A stretch of DNA of 16,885 nucleotides. Source: CAINEC01 sp046303115. Lineage in GTDB: Bacteria; Bacteroidota; Bacteroidia; AKYH767-A; OLB10. The notes under the pieces were generated by a model. The model ran no database searches. It saw only the letters and a program-made list of their open reading frames with translations, and was not told the origin of the DNA. The position numbers were made by a program, and so were the translations under genes. Positions 7,200 through 14,387 of this stretch are shown piece by piece. The DNA is taken from assembly GCA_046303115.1 (NCBI GenBank), contig JBKCGZ010000185.1:1-16885 (forward strand). Direction: 5' to 3'. Numbering within the stretch: position 1 is the stretch's first letter; each line of letters opens with the position of its first letter.

Positions 7200-7832
7200 T
7201 TATGGCTGGATTTTATCATCACTTCCAAACAACTTATTAGAACGAAGGCCCATTGTCTTTTTTAACATGTACCCATCAAATTCTGCAGATAATTCATTCA
7301 TTGAATTACACATTTGCTCTTTAGAAAACGATCTTACTTCTTCTTGTCTGATATTTAAATGCTGTGCAATGCTCCATGCATCAATATCAGCACCTAAGAA
7401 TGAAAACGACCAGTTTCCTTTATCTGTAAGCGTTTTAATTTTATTCGCAATCTGTGCATAGTTATAAAACTGTGAAGCATTTTCTTCTCCATCGGTGAGA
7501 ATAACCATTACCACATCATCATCTGCGGTAACTACTTCTTCTAATTGGGCAATGCGAGAACCAATTGCATCTAACAAAGCGGTTCCTCCATTGGGCTGGT
7601 ACTGATTACGCGTTAATAATTGAATACAATTTGGTGCACTGTTAGAAATCACTTCTTTTACACTTGTATCAAATAGCGTAAGTGATACATAAATTTTTTG
7701 CTCTGGATTTTTTGCTGCTGTGTTACGAATAGACTCAATCTGTGAGTTTAATGCGTTTAGCGTTTCGATTTGTACGCTTGACATGCTGCCGCTTGCATCC
7801 ATGATCAGCTGATAATAAGTTTTTGATTTCAT
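7200..7832 (-). CDS. Standalone von Willebrand factor A (VWA) domain protein
   Basis: The 210-residue protein is almost entirely one VWA domain with an intact metal-ion-dependent adhesion site: DASGS (D12, S14, S16), T84 in NGGTALLDAIG and D114 in LTDGEEN. An SFLGADIDAWSIAQ segment (143-156) follows, and the C-terminal tail is polar. No signal peptide or membrane segment is present, so it should act in the cytoplasm as a Mg2+-dependent protein-binding module, similar in layout to TerY-type VWA proteins. No MoxR ATPase, protein kinase, phosphatase or tellurium-resistance gene is nearby, so partners cannot be inferred. The only same-strand neighbour is the DUF6717 gene 68 bases downstream. Domain call is firm, role unknown. 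Confidence 0.85.
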   Translation of the reverse strand: MKSKTYYQLIMDASGSMSSVQIETLNALNSQIESIRNTAAKNPEQKIYVSLTLFDTSVKEVISNSAPNCIQLLTRNQYQPNGGTALLDAIGSRIAQLEEVVTADDDVVMVILTDGEENASQFYNYAQIANKIKTLTDKGNWSFSFLGADIDAWSIAQHLNIRQEEVRSFSKEQMCNSMNELSAEFDGYMLKKTMGLRSNKLFGSDDKIQP

Positions 7833-7925
7833 GTTGTTGTTTATTTTTAAAATTAACGAGGCAAAGATGGCCTCACCAACAACGGTTTTCTAAATTTCTG
7901 CAACCTTGCCAAAACGGAATTGCCT

Positions 7926-7965
7926 GAAAAAGAAAACCCTGCAGTAATTAGTACCACAGGGTTTT
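7926..7965 (-). terminator. Intrinsic terminator of the DUF47-pit operon
   Basis: A 9-base-pair stem pairs AAAACCCTG (7933-7941) with CAGGGTTTT (7957-7965). Inside the loop a small GTA/TAC pairing is possible. On the minus strand the descending arm is followed by a T-rich run (TTTTCTTTTTC, to 7926). It begins 22 bases after the pit stop codon at 7988, which fits the end of that transcript. The hairpin is symmetrical, but no plus-strand gene reads into it. Confidence 0.8.
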
Positions 7966-7987
7966 TATAAAACTTAAAACAATGCTA

Positions 7988-9091
7988 TCAAATAAATAAC
8001 TTAATCACATAATAAGTTAAAGCAGCTAATAAACCAGAAATCGGAATAGTTAATATCCATGCCCATAACAAGCTAATAGTAACACCCCATCTCACCGCTG
8101 AAACTCTTTTCATCATTCCAACTCCAATAATAGATCCTGTAATTGTATGGGTTGTACTAACCGGAATTCCCAAAGAGCTTGTTGCAAACAAGGTAGCCGC
8201 ACCAGCAGTCTCTGCTGAAAATCCTTCAAATGGACTTAGCTTAGTAATTTTACTTCCCATAGTCTTCACAATCTTCCACCCTCCAAACATTGTCCCTAAA
8301 CCAATAGCTGAATAACAACTGATTTCAACCCAAGTTGGTATATCCTTGATGGACATTTTACCCGTCTTAGGATCCATTTCTCTCACCACATTTGCCCATT
8401 CAGGTATTGCCATACCCGTTGATTCCAAATGCTTCATGTAAATTAACAAGGCCGCTGATATGATACCCATTACTTTTTGTGCATCATTACCTCCATGACC
8501 TAAACTGAACAATGCGCTTGATGCTAATTGTAATTTACGAAACACTTTATCCACCTTTGATGGTCGGGCTTTCTTACATATTTGTAAAGTAATTACTGAA
8601 ATAAGATAGGAAAATAGCATCCCCACAACTGGAGCAATTACAATAAATGCGATTACTACTAAAACGCCTGAAGGCATTCCACCATTATACCATGCAACAC
8701 CTGCTTTACCCGCTTTATACCAACCAACACAATCCCATCCCCCGTGCGCAATAGCAGCACCGCCAAACCCGCCAATTAAAGTATGTGACGAGCTTGAAGG
8801 AATTCCTAACCACCACGTAAGTAAGTTCCAGATAATAGCAGCAATTAATCCCGCAAGAACAACATAAAGTGTTATATCTCCAATGACTGTTTTTGATACC
8901 GTATCGGCAACATGTAGCTTAAATAGCCAAAAGGCAAGCACATTAAAAAATGCGGCCCATATAACTGCTGCAACAGGACTTAATACTTGCGTACTCACTA
9001 CTGTTGCAATGGAATTGGCTGCATCATGAAAACCATTGATAAAATCAAATACAATGGCAAGAATAATAACGATTACTAATAATGTAAGCAT
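7988..9091 (-). CDS. pit: PiT family inorganic phosphate transporter
   Basis: The 367-residue integral membrane protein is a PiT/PHO4-type symporter that brings inorganic phosphate, usually as a metal-phosphate complex with protons, across the inner membrane. Both halves of the internal duplication carry the family signatures. The N-terminal half has DFINGFHDAANSIATVV (16-32) and GIPSSSSHTLIGG (96-108). The C-terminal half has SLGHGGNDAQKVMGII (196-211) and GIPVSTTHTITGS (308-320). About ten hydrophobic segments are visible. The polar insert near 223-253 and the hydrophilic stretch 171-187 are probably loops. It is shorter than Escherichia coli PitA (about 500 residues) but normal for the shorter bacterial form. 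It lies 11 bases after the DUF47 gene, the standard partner. Confidence 0.96.
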   Translation of the reverse strand: MLTLLVIVIILAIVFDFINGFHDAANSIATVVSTQVLSPVAAVIWAAFFNVLAFWLFKLHVADTVSKTVIGDITLYVVLAGLIAAIIWNLLTWWLGIPSSSSHTLIGGFGGAAIAHGGWDCVGWYKAGKAGVAWYNGGMPSGVLVVIAFIVIAPVVGMLFSYLISVITLQICKKARPSKVDKVFRKLQLASSALFSLGHGGNDAQKVMGIISAALLIYMKHLESTGMAIPEWANVVREMDPKTGKMSIKDIPTWVEISCYSAIGLGTMFGGWKIVKTMGSKITKLSPFEGFSAETAGAATLFATSSLGIPVSTTHTITGSIIGVGMMKRVSAVRWGVTISLLWAWILTIPISGLLAALTYYVIKLFI

Positions 9092-9102
9092 AGTGTTTTG
9101 CC

Positions 9103-9750
9103 TTAAGCCATTTTAATCATAATTGATTCAATCACATTCGCAGCGTCTTCGCATTTATCGGTAGCTGTTTCTAATGATTGTAAAATCTCCTTCATCTTAA
9201 TAATCTGCACTGCATTCGTTTCCTTCTCAAACAAGTTGGCTACTGCATGATCAAAAATATCGTCTGCATGATTTTCAATACTATTAATACGAACTAATGA
9301 TGCAGTAATGTCACGCATCTTCTGCATGTTTTTTAATTCTAAAACTGCACGACGTAATTCATCTGTCGTGTGCTCAATTAATTCGGCTAGTTTAACAATA
9401 TCATTATCAAACTTTTCAATTTTGTATAATTCTATTCGCTTAGATGATCCATGAATAAAGTCAATAATATCATCAATCGCTGTTACTAATCGGTGAATAT
9501 CTTCGCGATCATAAGGAGTGATAAAATTTTTACTCAATTCTGTAAAAATCTCATGCGTAATTTCATCACCCTGATGTTCGATTTTTTCAATTAAGCGTAG
9601 ATAATGTGTTCTTTCCTCGCTGGTTTCAGCTGTTACTAAAGCATAAATCGCTTTACCACCTTCGTGAACGTTCGATGCTGCTTTATCAAATAAAGGGAAG
9701 AATTTACGATCCTGAGGAACGAAATACTTTAAGAATCCAAATGTTGACAT
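9103..9750 (-). CDS. DUF47 family Pit accessory protein (PhoU-like)
   Basis: The 215-residue, all-helical, charged protein belongs to the DUF47/PhoU-like family, whose members are commonly encoded beside PiT permeases and are thought to regulate them. Recognisable stretches are FVPQDRKFFPLFDKAASNV (10-28), IEKIEHQGDEITHEIFTEL (54-72), FITPYDREDIHRLVTAIDDIIDFIHG (76-101) and SIENHADDIFDHAVANLF (155-172). The paired E/D-H-x-x-D/E patterns (EHQGDE and ENHADD) are typical metal-binding positions of PhoU-like three-helix bundles. It is upstream of and probably co-transcribed with pit. The start at 9750 gives the normal family N-terminus. An imperfect operator-like palindrome AAGTTAACTT lies at 9776-9785 upstream. 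Confidence 0.93.
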   Translation of the reverse strand: MSTFGFLKYFVPQDRKFFPLFDKAASNVHEGGKAIYALVTAETSEERTHYLRLIEKIEHQGDEITHEIFTELSKNFITPYDREDIHRLVTAIDDIIDFIHGSSKRIELYKIEKFDNDIVKLAELIEHTTDELRRAVLELKNMQKMRDITASLVRINSIENHADDIFDHAVANLFEKETNAVQIIKMKEILQSLETATDKCEDAANVIESIMIKMA

Positions 9751-9953
9751 AATTTTATTCTGTTTAATCGGGACGAAGTTAACTTTTTTATAATGTTTCT
9801 TCCTCCACTTAACAATTTCTTAATATTATAATAAAGGTTTGGGAATGTATGATAACCCCCTTTTTGGATCGATTGAAAGTACTGTTTTAATACTTTAATC
9901 CTTGGGATGATTTCTTTCGTATTATATCCATTAACTTGCACCAATTCTCTCAT

Positions 9954-9961
9954 TATCTTTG
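9954..9961 (+). promoter_or_regulatory. -7 promoter element (TAnnTTTG) just before thiL
   Basis: TATCTTTG matches the Bacteroidota -7 consensus exactly and ends 4 bases before the thiL ATG at 9966. A TTG at 9936-9938 could be the -33 element, but the spacing of 15 bases is short. If used, transcription would start at or very near the A of the ATG, giving a leaderless or nearly leaderless message. Confidence 0.45.
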
Positions 9962-9965
9962 CCCC

Positions 9966-11012
9966 ATGTTTGAAAATAAAAATAACAGAACAGAGCTTCA
10001 GAATTTAGGTGAGTTCGGATTAATAGAACATATTCGTAATCAGGTTAAACTAACCCAATCTGGAAGTATAAAAGGCATAGGAGACGATGCAGCTGTAATT
10101 GACAATGGTGAAGGTCAGACCGTTGTTACAACTGACCTGCTCTTAGAGGGTGTTCACTTCGATCTATCATATTGCCCACTAAAACACTTAGGATATAAAT
10201 CGGTAGTGGTTAACATCAGTGATGTTTGCGCCATGAATGCTATACCAAAACAAATAACGCTTGGATTGGGGATCTCTAATCGATTTTCGCTTGAAGCTAT
10301 TGAAGAGTTTTATAGTGGTGTTCTTTTAGCCTGCGAACGATATGGTGTCGATCTTGTTGGAGGCGATACTACCTCTTCACAAAGCGGGATGGTAATTAGC
10401 ATAACTGCCATAGGAATTGCTCCTGCTAAAGAGATGGTTTATCGTAATAGCGCGAAAGAAAATGATTTGATTTGTGTGACAGGCGACTTAGGCGGAGCTT
10501 ATATGGGACTACAACTCCTTAGCCGTGAAAAGAAAATTTTTCTTGAAAATCCGAATGCTCAACCCGATCTTCAAGGGTTTGATTATATCCTCGAACGTCA
10601 GTTAAAACCTGAAGCACGTTTAGATATTATCCAACGTTTTAAAACCTGGTATTTACAACCAACATCTATGATTGATATTTCTGATGGACTTGCTTCGGAA
10701 ATTTTACATATCTGTCATCAATCAGAAGTAGGTTGTCAGATTTATGAAGAGAAACTACCGATTGATCACTTAACCCGCGAACTCGGATTGGAACTCGGAT
10801 TGGATGCTACGATGGCTGCATTAAATGGGGGCGAAGATTATGAATTGTTGTTCACGATTCCAATGAGCGAATATGAAAAAGTAAAAGATCGTGCAGAAAT
10901 TAGTATCGTCGGACATATAACTCATAAAAGTGCGGGGTACCATTTCGTTGATAAACAAAATAATGTGCACCCGCTGTCTGCTCAAGGCTGGGATGCATTT
11001 CTATCAAAATAA
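9966..11012 (+). CDS. thiL: Thiamine-monophosphate kinase
   Basis: ThiL phosphorylates thiamine monophosphate with ATP to give thiamine diphosphate, the last step of cofactor synthesis, in the cytoplasm. From ATG at 9966 the protein has 348 residues, normal for the family. It shows the AIRS/PurM-type motifs in order: GIGDDAAVI (37-45), TTDLLLEGVHFDL (55-67), VNISDVCAMNA (82-92), GVDLVGGDT (127-135), VTGDLGGAY (171-179), MIDISDGLASEI (235-246) and NGGEDYELLFT (287-297). A longer reading frame from ATG 9936 would add ten residues unlike the family and would place the promoter inside the gene, so 9966 is preferred. A perfect in-frame 12-base tandem duplication encodes ELGL twice at residues 272-279. 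No other thi gene is in the window. The next gene starts 33 bases later and could be co-transcribed. Confidence 0.96.
   Translation: MFENKNNRTELQNLGEFGLIEHIRNQVKLTQSGSIKGIGDDAAVIDNGEGQTVVTTDLLLEGVHFDLSYCPLKHLGYKSVVVNISDVCAMNAIPKQITLGLGISNRFSLEAIEEFYSGVLLACERYGVDLVGGDTTSSQSGMVISITAIGIAPAKEMVYRNSAKENDLICVTGDLGGAYMGLQLLSREKKIFLENPNAQPDLQGFDYILERQLKPEARLDIIQRFKTWYLQPTSMIDISDGLASEILHICHQSEVGCQIYEEKLPIDHLTRELGLELGLDATMAALNGGEDYELLFTIPMSEYEKVKDRAEISIVGHITHKSAGYHFVDKQNNVHPLSAQGWDAFLSK
10779..10802 (+). repeat. Perfect 12-base tandem duplication inside thiL
   Basis: GAACTCGGATTG occurs twice head to tail (10779-10790 and 10791-10802), in frame, encoding Glu-Leu-Gly-Leu twice just before the conserved NGGEDYELL motif. 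Even the codons are identical. Confidence 0.9.
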
Positions 11013-11045
11013 TTTAGACTACTGATTATCTCAGGACTTGAATCA

Positions 11046-12146
11046 ATGAAAATTGGAATTATAGGAACGCGCGGAATCCCTAACTACTACGGAGGGTTTG
11101 AACAGTTTGCAGAATTTGTTGCAGTAAAATGGGTTGAGAGGGGTCATGAAGTTGTTGTTTATAATTCACATAATCATCCTTATCAAAATGATTCCTACAA
11201 AGGCGTTGCCCTTCAACATTGTTTTGATCCAGAATATAAAATTGGTACTGCTGGCCAATTTGTCTATGACCTTAATTGCATTCTGAATGCACGAAAACAA
11301 AATTTTGATATTCTACTTCAATTAGGTTATACTAGCTCATCTATATGGTCCTTTTTAATGCCGAAGTCCGCCAAAATTATAACTAATATGGATGGACTTG
11401 AATGGAAGAGAACGAAATACAAAACTATAGTTCAACGTTTTTTAAAAAGGGCGGAGGCATGGGCAGTTCGTAATTCTGATGCCTTAGTTGCTGACTCAAA
11501 AGGAATTCAAGAATATCTTGATAAAGAATATCATGTAACCTCCACTTTTATTGCCTATGGCGCAGAGGTGTATTCCCCAGTCCCGGAAGATGAATTGAAA
11601 AACTATAACGTAGTAAAAAATTCGTATTTCTTGTTAATAGCCCGTTTAGAGCCTGAAAATAATATTGAAGTGATTTTAGATGGGTTTGTAAAAAGTAAAT
11701 CAACATTACCTTTTTTAGTGATTGGTAATTACCAAACGACTTACGGGAATTATCTGAAACAAAAATTTGAAACAGTCAAGAGTATTCGATTTTTAGGTGG
11801 CATATACGACCTGCAAAAATTAAATCAACTGCGTGCTAATTGTAAATTTTATTTTCACGGACATACCGTTGGAGGAACAAATCCATCTTTGCTGGAAGCT
11901 ATGGGATGTGGAACAATGATTTGTGCACATCTAAATAACTTCAATCGGTCGGTACTATTAGATAATGCAAGTTATTTTTCAAATTCGGATGATATTAAAG
12001 AACTTCTTTCTAATAATTATTATGATTCTTTAGCTGTAGAAAGAAAAAATAATAACTTGGAGCGTATTCGAAATTTTTATAACTGGCCATTTATTGCTCA
12101 GGAATACCTTGACTTATTTGAAAAAGTTTTAAAAAAGAAAAAATAA
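11046..12146 (+). CDS. DUF1972/GT4 family glycosyltransferase
   Basis: The 366-residue protein has the DUF1972 N-terminal domain, MKIGIIGTRGIPNYYGGFEQF (1-21), NMDGLEWKRTKY (114-125) and VADSKGIQEYL (148-158). A GT4-type nucleotide-sugar-binding half follows, with FLLIARLEPENNIE (195-208) and HGHTVGGTNPSLLEAMGCG (271-289). The GT-B fold is expected. Characterised relatives include rhamnosyltransferases in surface polysaccharide synthesis, but the sugar here cannot be read from sequence. There are no membrane segments, so it should act at the cytoplasmic face of the inner membrane on a lipid-linked acceptor. It is followed after 33 bases by a polyprenyl-phosphate sugar-phosphate transferase, which would make the acceptor. 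Together they look like the first two steps of an exopolysaccharide or O-antigen repeat unit. Confidence 0.92.
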   Translation: MKIGIIGTRGIPNYYGGFEQFAEFVAVKWVERGHEVVVYNSHNHPYQNDSYKGVALQHCFDPEYKIGTAGQFVYDLNCILNARKQNFDILLQLGYTSSSIWSFLMPKSAKIITNMDGLEWKRTKYKTIVQRFLKRAEAWAVRNSDALVADSKGIQEYLDKEYHVTSTFIAYGAEVYSPVPEDELKNYNVVKNSYFLLIARLEPENNIEVILDGFVKSKSTLPFLVIGNYQTTYGNYLKQKFETVKSIRFLGGIYDLQKLNQLRANCKFYFHGHTVGGTNPSLLEAMGCGTMICAHLNNFNRSVLLDNASYFSNSDDIKELLSNNYYDSLAVERKNNNLERIRNFYNWPFIAQEYLDLFEKVLKKKK

Positions 12147-12179
12147 TTTTTTCGTTTCTTTTTCACATATTTGTAAAGA

Positions 12180-13595
12180 ATGAAAAAATCTAAATTTGGC
12201 TTCTCTAAGTACATTCCAATCATTAATGCTTTATTGGATATTGGACTAGTAAACTTTTCATTCTTTTTGTCCCACTATTTTCGATTTCACTCGCTAAAAC
12301 TTACACCTGAACATAATCAATTGGAATTTTTATTCCTAGCTAATTTTGTTTGGGCTGTACTTTTATACTACCATCGATCGAATGAGTTTTCCCGTATGGA
12401 ACCATTTGAATCTATCCTAAAACGTTTTACAAGTTTGTTTTTTCTATATATCACTACCCTATACTTGTTTTTATTCATGCTAAATTTTGATAGGGTTTCT
12501 CGCTTGTGGATTTTTTATTATTTGGTTACTGCCTTTATACTATTGATTCTAGCACGCGTATTTTCATTAATGTTTTTTAAATGGTACAGAAAACATGGTA
12601 AAAATTATCGGAAAATTGTAATTGTGGGTACAGACGCAGTTAGCTTGCAACTTTTTGATTATTTAAATCATGATTTAACACTCGGATTTAAAATATTGGG
12701 CTTATTTGATTTTGGACAAGAAGGTAAAAATTTAAAAGAAAAGTATGCTGTACCTTACTTGGGAGACCGATCACAATTACTACCTTATTTATCTGAAAAT
12801 GATGTAGACGAAGTTTACTGGAAGCTTACAGGAGAAAATGATCCATATCTTAAATCAGTAGTAGAGTATTGTGAAAACAATTTGATTCGTCTTCGTTTAA
12901 TCCCATTTTTTGAATTAAGTGTCATCGGTAGAAAACCACATATCGATATGTATAATCTGATTCCGGTTATCACACTTCGTAAAGAGCCTTTACAAATTAC
13001 TTATAACCGAATGGTAAAACGAAGTTTTGATGTTGTTTTTTCTTTGTTGGTTTTATTATTATTAGTTCCTACTGTTTTTTTAATTATCGCTAGTTTAATA
13101 AAAATATATTCACCAGGACCAATTTTCTTTAAGCAATTACGTAGCGGTGAAAATAACCGTGAATTTTGGTGTTATAAATTTAGAACGATGAAAGTAAATC
13201 CACTTTCTGATCAACTGCAAGCTACTAAAGAAGATAATCGCATAACACCACTAGGCAAGTTTCTAAGAAAAACTAGCTTGGATGAATTACCTCAGTTCTG
13301 GAATGTTTTAATTGGCGAAATGTCGGTTGTTGGACCTCGCCCTCATATGCTTAAACATACTGAAGAATACCGTCAGACTATCAGCAAATTTCTTGTTCGT
13401 CATTATGCCAAACCTGGTATTACTGGTTGGGCTCAGATAAATGGCTTTAGAGGGGAAACCAAAGAACTTGAGGATATGAAAAACAGAGTTGAAGCAGACA
13501 TTTGGTATGTAGAAAACTGGTCGTTACTTCTCGATATACGAATCGTAATCGTCACAGCATGGAATATGCTTCGCGGAGAAAAGAATGCTTATTGA
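12180..13595 (+). CDS. Polyprenyl-phosphate sugar-phosphate transferase, WcaJ-like
   Basis: This 471-residue membrane enzyme starts lipid-linked polysaccharide synthesis by transferring a sugar-1-phosphate, often glucose-1-phosphate from UDP-glucose, to undecaprenyl phosphate. Four N-terminal membrane segments (about 12-32, 47-64, 84-102, 109-131) are followed by a Rossmann-like domain (145-205, starting KIVIVGT). The catalytic domain begins at KRSFDVVFS (280-288), with a hydrophobic re-entrant segment (285-307), YSPGPIFFKQ (310-319), YKFRTMKVN (332-340), the Asp-Glu pair D368/E369 in TSLDELPQFWN, VVGPRPH and KPGITGWAQINGFRGET (411-427). This last stretch is typical of the undecaprenyl-phosphate glucose phosphotransferase group, so glucose is the likeliest sugar. 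A CATATTTG at 12166-12173 is one mismatch from a -7 element. Linkage to the preceding glycosyltransferase suggests shared function; no polymerase or flippase is nearby. Confidence 0.94.
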   Translation: MKKSKFGFSKYIPIINALLDIGLVNFSFFLSHYFRFHSLKLTPEHNQLEFLFLANFVWAVLLYYHRSNEFSRMEPFESILKRFTSLFFLYITTLYLFLFMLNFDRVSRLWIFYYLVTAFILLILARVFSLMFFKWYRKHGKNYRKIVIVGTDAVSLQLFDYLNHDLTLGFKILGLFDFGQEGKNLKEKYAVPYLGDRSQLLPYLSENDVDEVYWKLTGENDPYLKSVVEYCENNLIRLRLIPFFELSVIGRKPHIDMYNLIPVITLRKEPLQITYNRMVKRSFDVVFSLLVLLLLVPTVFLIIASLIKIYSPGPIFFKQLRSGENNREFWCYKFRTMKVNPLSDQLQATKEDNRITPLGKFLRKTSLDELPQFWNVLIGEMSVVGPRPHMLKHTEEYRQTISKFLVRHYAKPGITGWAQINGFRGETKELEDMKNRVEADIWYVENWSLLLDIRIVIVTAWNMLRGEKNAY

Positions 13596-13604
13596 TTTCA
13601 TTTA

Positions 13605-13637
13605 TTGATGAATTTACTATTGTCTTTATTACTTTTG
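13605..13637 (+). promoter_or_regulatory. Likely promoter of the superoxide dismutase gene
   Basis: TACTTTTG at 13630-13637 matches TAnnTTTG exactly. A TTG at 13605-13607, 22 bases upstream, is a plausible -33 element. Transcription would start near 13643, leaving an AT-rich leader of about 55 bases before the ATG at 13700. This gives the gene its own promoter, separate from the polysaccharide genes. Confidence 0.5.
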
Positions 13638-13699
13638 CGCAACCAAACGACTTCTTATAATTAACGCTTAATAATTAAATAATTTAAATCAATCATATT

Positions 13700-14302
13700 A
13701 TGTCATTCACATTACCATCACTTAATTACAATCTAGACGCTTTAGAGCCGCATATCGATGCTCGCACAATGGAAATTCACCATGGTAAACATCATCAGGC
13801 CTATGTTACAAATCTCAACAATGCTATTGCAGGAACCGACGCTGAAAATGCAAGTATCGAAGATATCTGCAAAAACATCAGCAAATATCCAATGCCAGTA
13901 CGTAACAATGGCGGCGGACATTACAACCATTCTATGTTCTGGTTAATCATATCCCCTAACGGTGGTGGACAACCGAAAGGAACATTAGGTGAAGCAATCA
14001 ACAAAACATTTGGAAACTTCGAAGATTTTAAAACAAAATTCAATGCTGCAGCAACAACACGTTTTGGTTCAGGATGGGCTTGGTTAATTAAAAATGCTAA
14101 TGGCGAATTAGAAATTTGCAGTACGCCTAATCAAGATAATCCGTTAATGGACATTGCAGAGGTAAAAGGATTTCCAATTATTGGATTAGATGTTTGGGAG
14201 CATGCTTATTACTTACACTACCAAAACCGTCGCCCTGATTATATCAACGCATGGTGGAACGTAGTAAACTGGGATGAAGCAGAGAAAAGATTTACGATGT
14301 AA
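13700..14302 (+). CDS. sodA: Superoxide dismutase, Mn-type (Fe/Mn family)
   Basis: The 200-residue enzyme converts superoxide to oxygen and hydrogen peroxide. All four metal ligands are present: H27 (MEIHHGKHH), H77 (HYNHSMFW), D164 and H168 (GLDVWEHAYYLHY). The metal-selecting second-sphere residues look Mn-type: a glutamine in STPNQDNPLM (Q145), and Gly rather than Gln before HYNHSMFW. Iron enzymes usually have the reverse arrangement. Cambialistic use of iron cannot be excluded, so the symbol is given with that reservation. No signal peptide is seen; it should be cytoplasmic. It has its own promoter and a strong terminator, so it is probably a single-gene transcript. Full length for the family. 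Confidence 0.95.
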   Translation: MSFTLPSLNYNLDALEPHIDARTMEIHHGKHHQAYVTNLNNAIAGTDAENASIEDICKNISKYPMPVRNNGGGHYNHSMFWLIISPNGGGQPKGTLGEAINKTFGNFEDFKTKFNAAATTRFGSGWAWLIKNANGELEICSTPNQDNPLMDIAEVKGFPIIGLDVWEHAYYLHYQNRRPDYINAWWNVVNWDEAEKRFTM

Positions 14303-14323
14303 GAATTCGTTAAACGAAAAAAT

Positions 14324-14351
14324 AAAAACCCCGATTATCATCGGGGTTTTT
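14324..14351. terminator. Strong bidirectional intrinsic terminator
   Basis: AAAAACCCCGAT (14324-14335) and ATCGGGGTTTTT (14340-14351) form a perfect 12-base-pair stem around a TATC loop. A T run follows on the plus strand, and a second T-rich run follows in minus orientation (14328-14318). It lies 22 bases after the superoxide dismutase stop and 37 bases past the stop of the convergent gene at 14388, so it can end both transcripts. Confidence 0.95.
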
Positions 14352-14387
14352 TATATAAATTAACTATTACTTTAAAATTAAGTGCAT

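Noticed and set aside
9776..9785. Palindrome AAGTTAACTT upstream of the DUF47 gene as a Pho-type operator
   Set aside because: A single 10-base AT-rich palindrome is expected by chance in this composition, and no second copy is present.
9729..9953. Open reading frame of 74 codons on the minus strand across the DUF47 start and the intergenic region
   Set aside because: It overlaps the DUF47 start out of frame, has no recognisable family features, and reads like translated intergenic AT-rich DNA.
14306..14318. TTCGT/ACGAA hairpin after the superoxide dismutase stop
   Set aside because: Short stem without a T run; the real terminator follows directly at 14324-14351.
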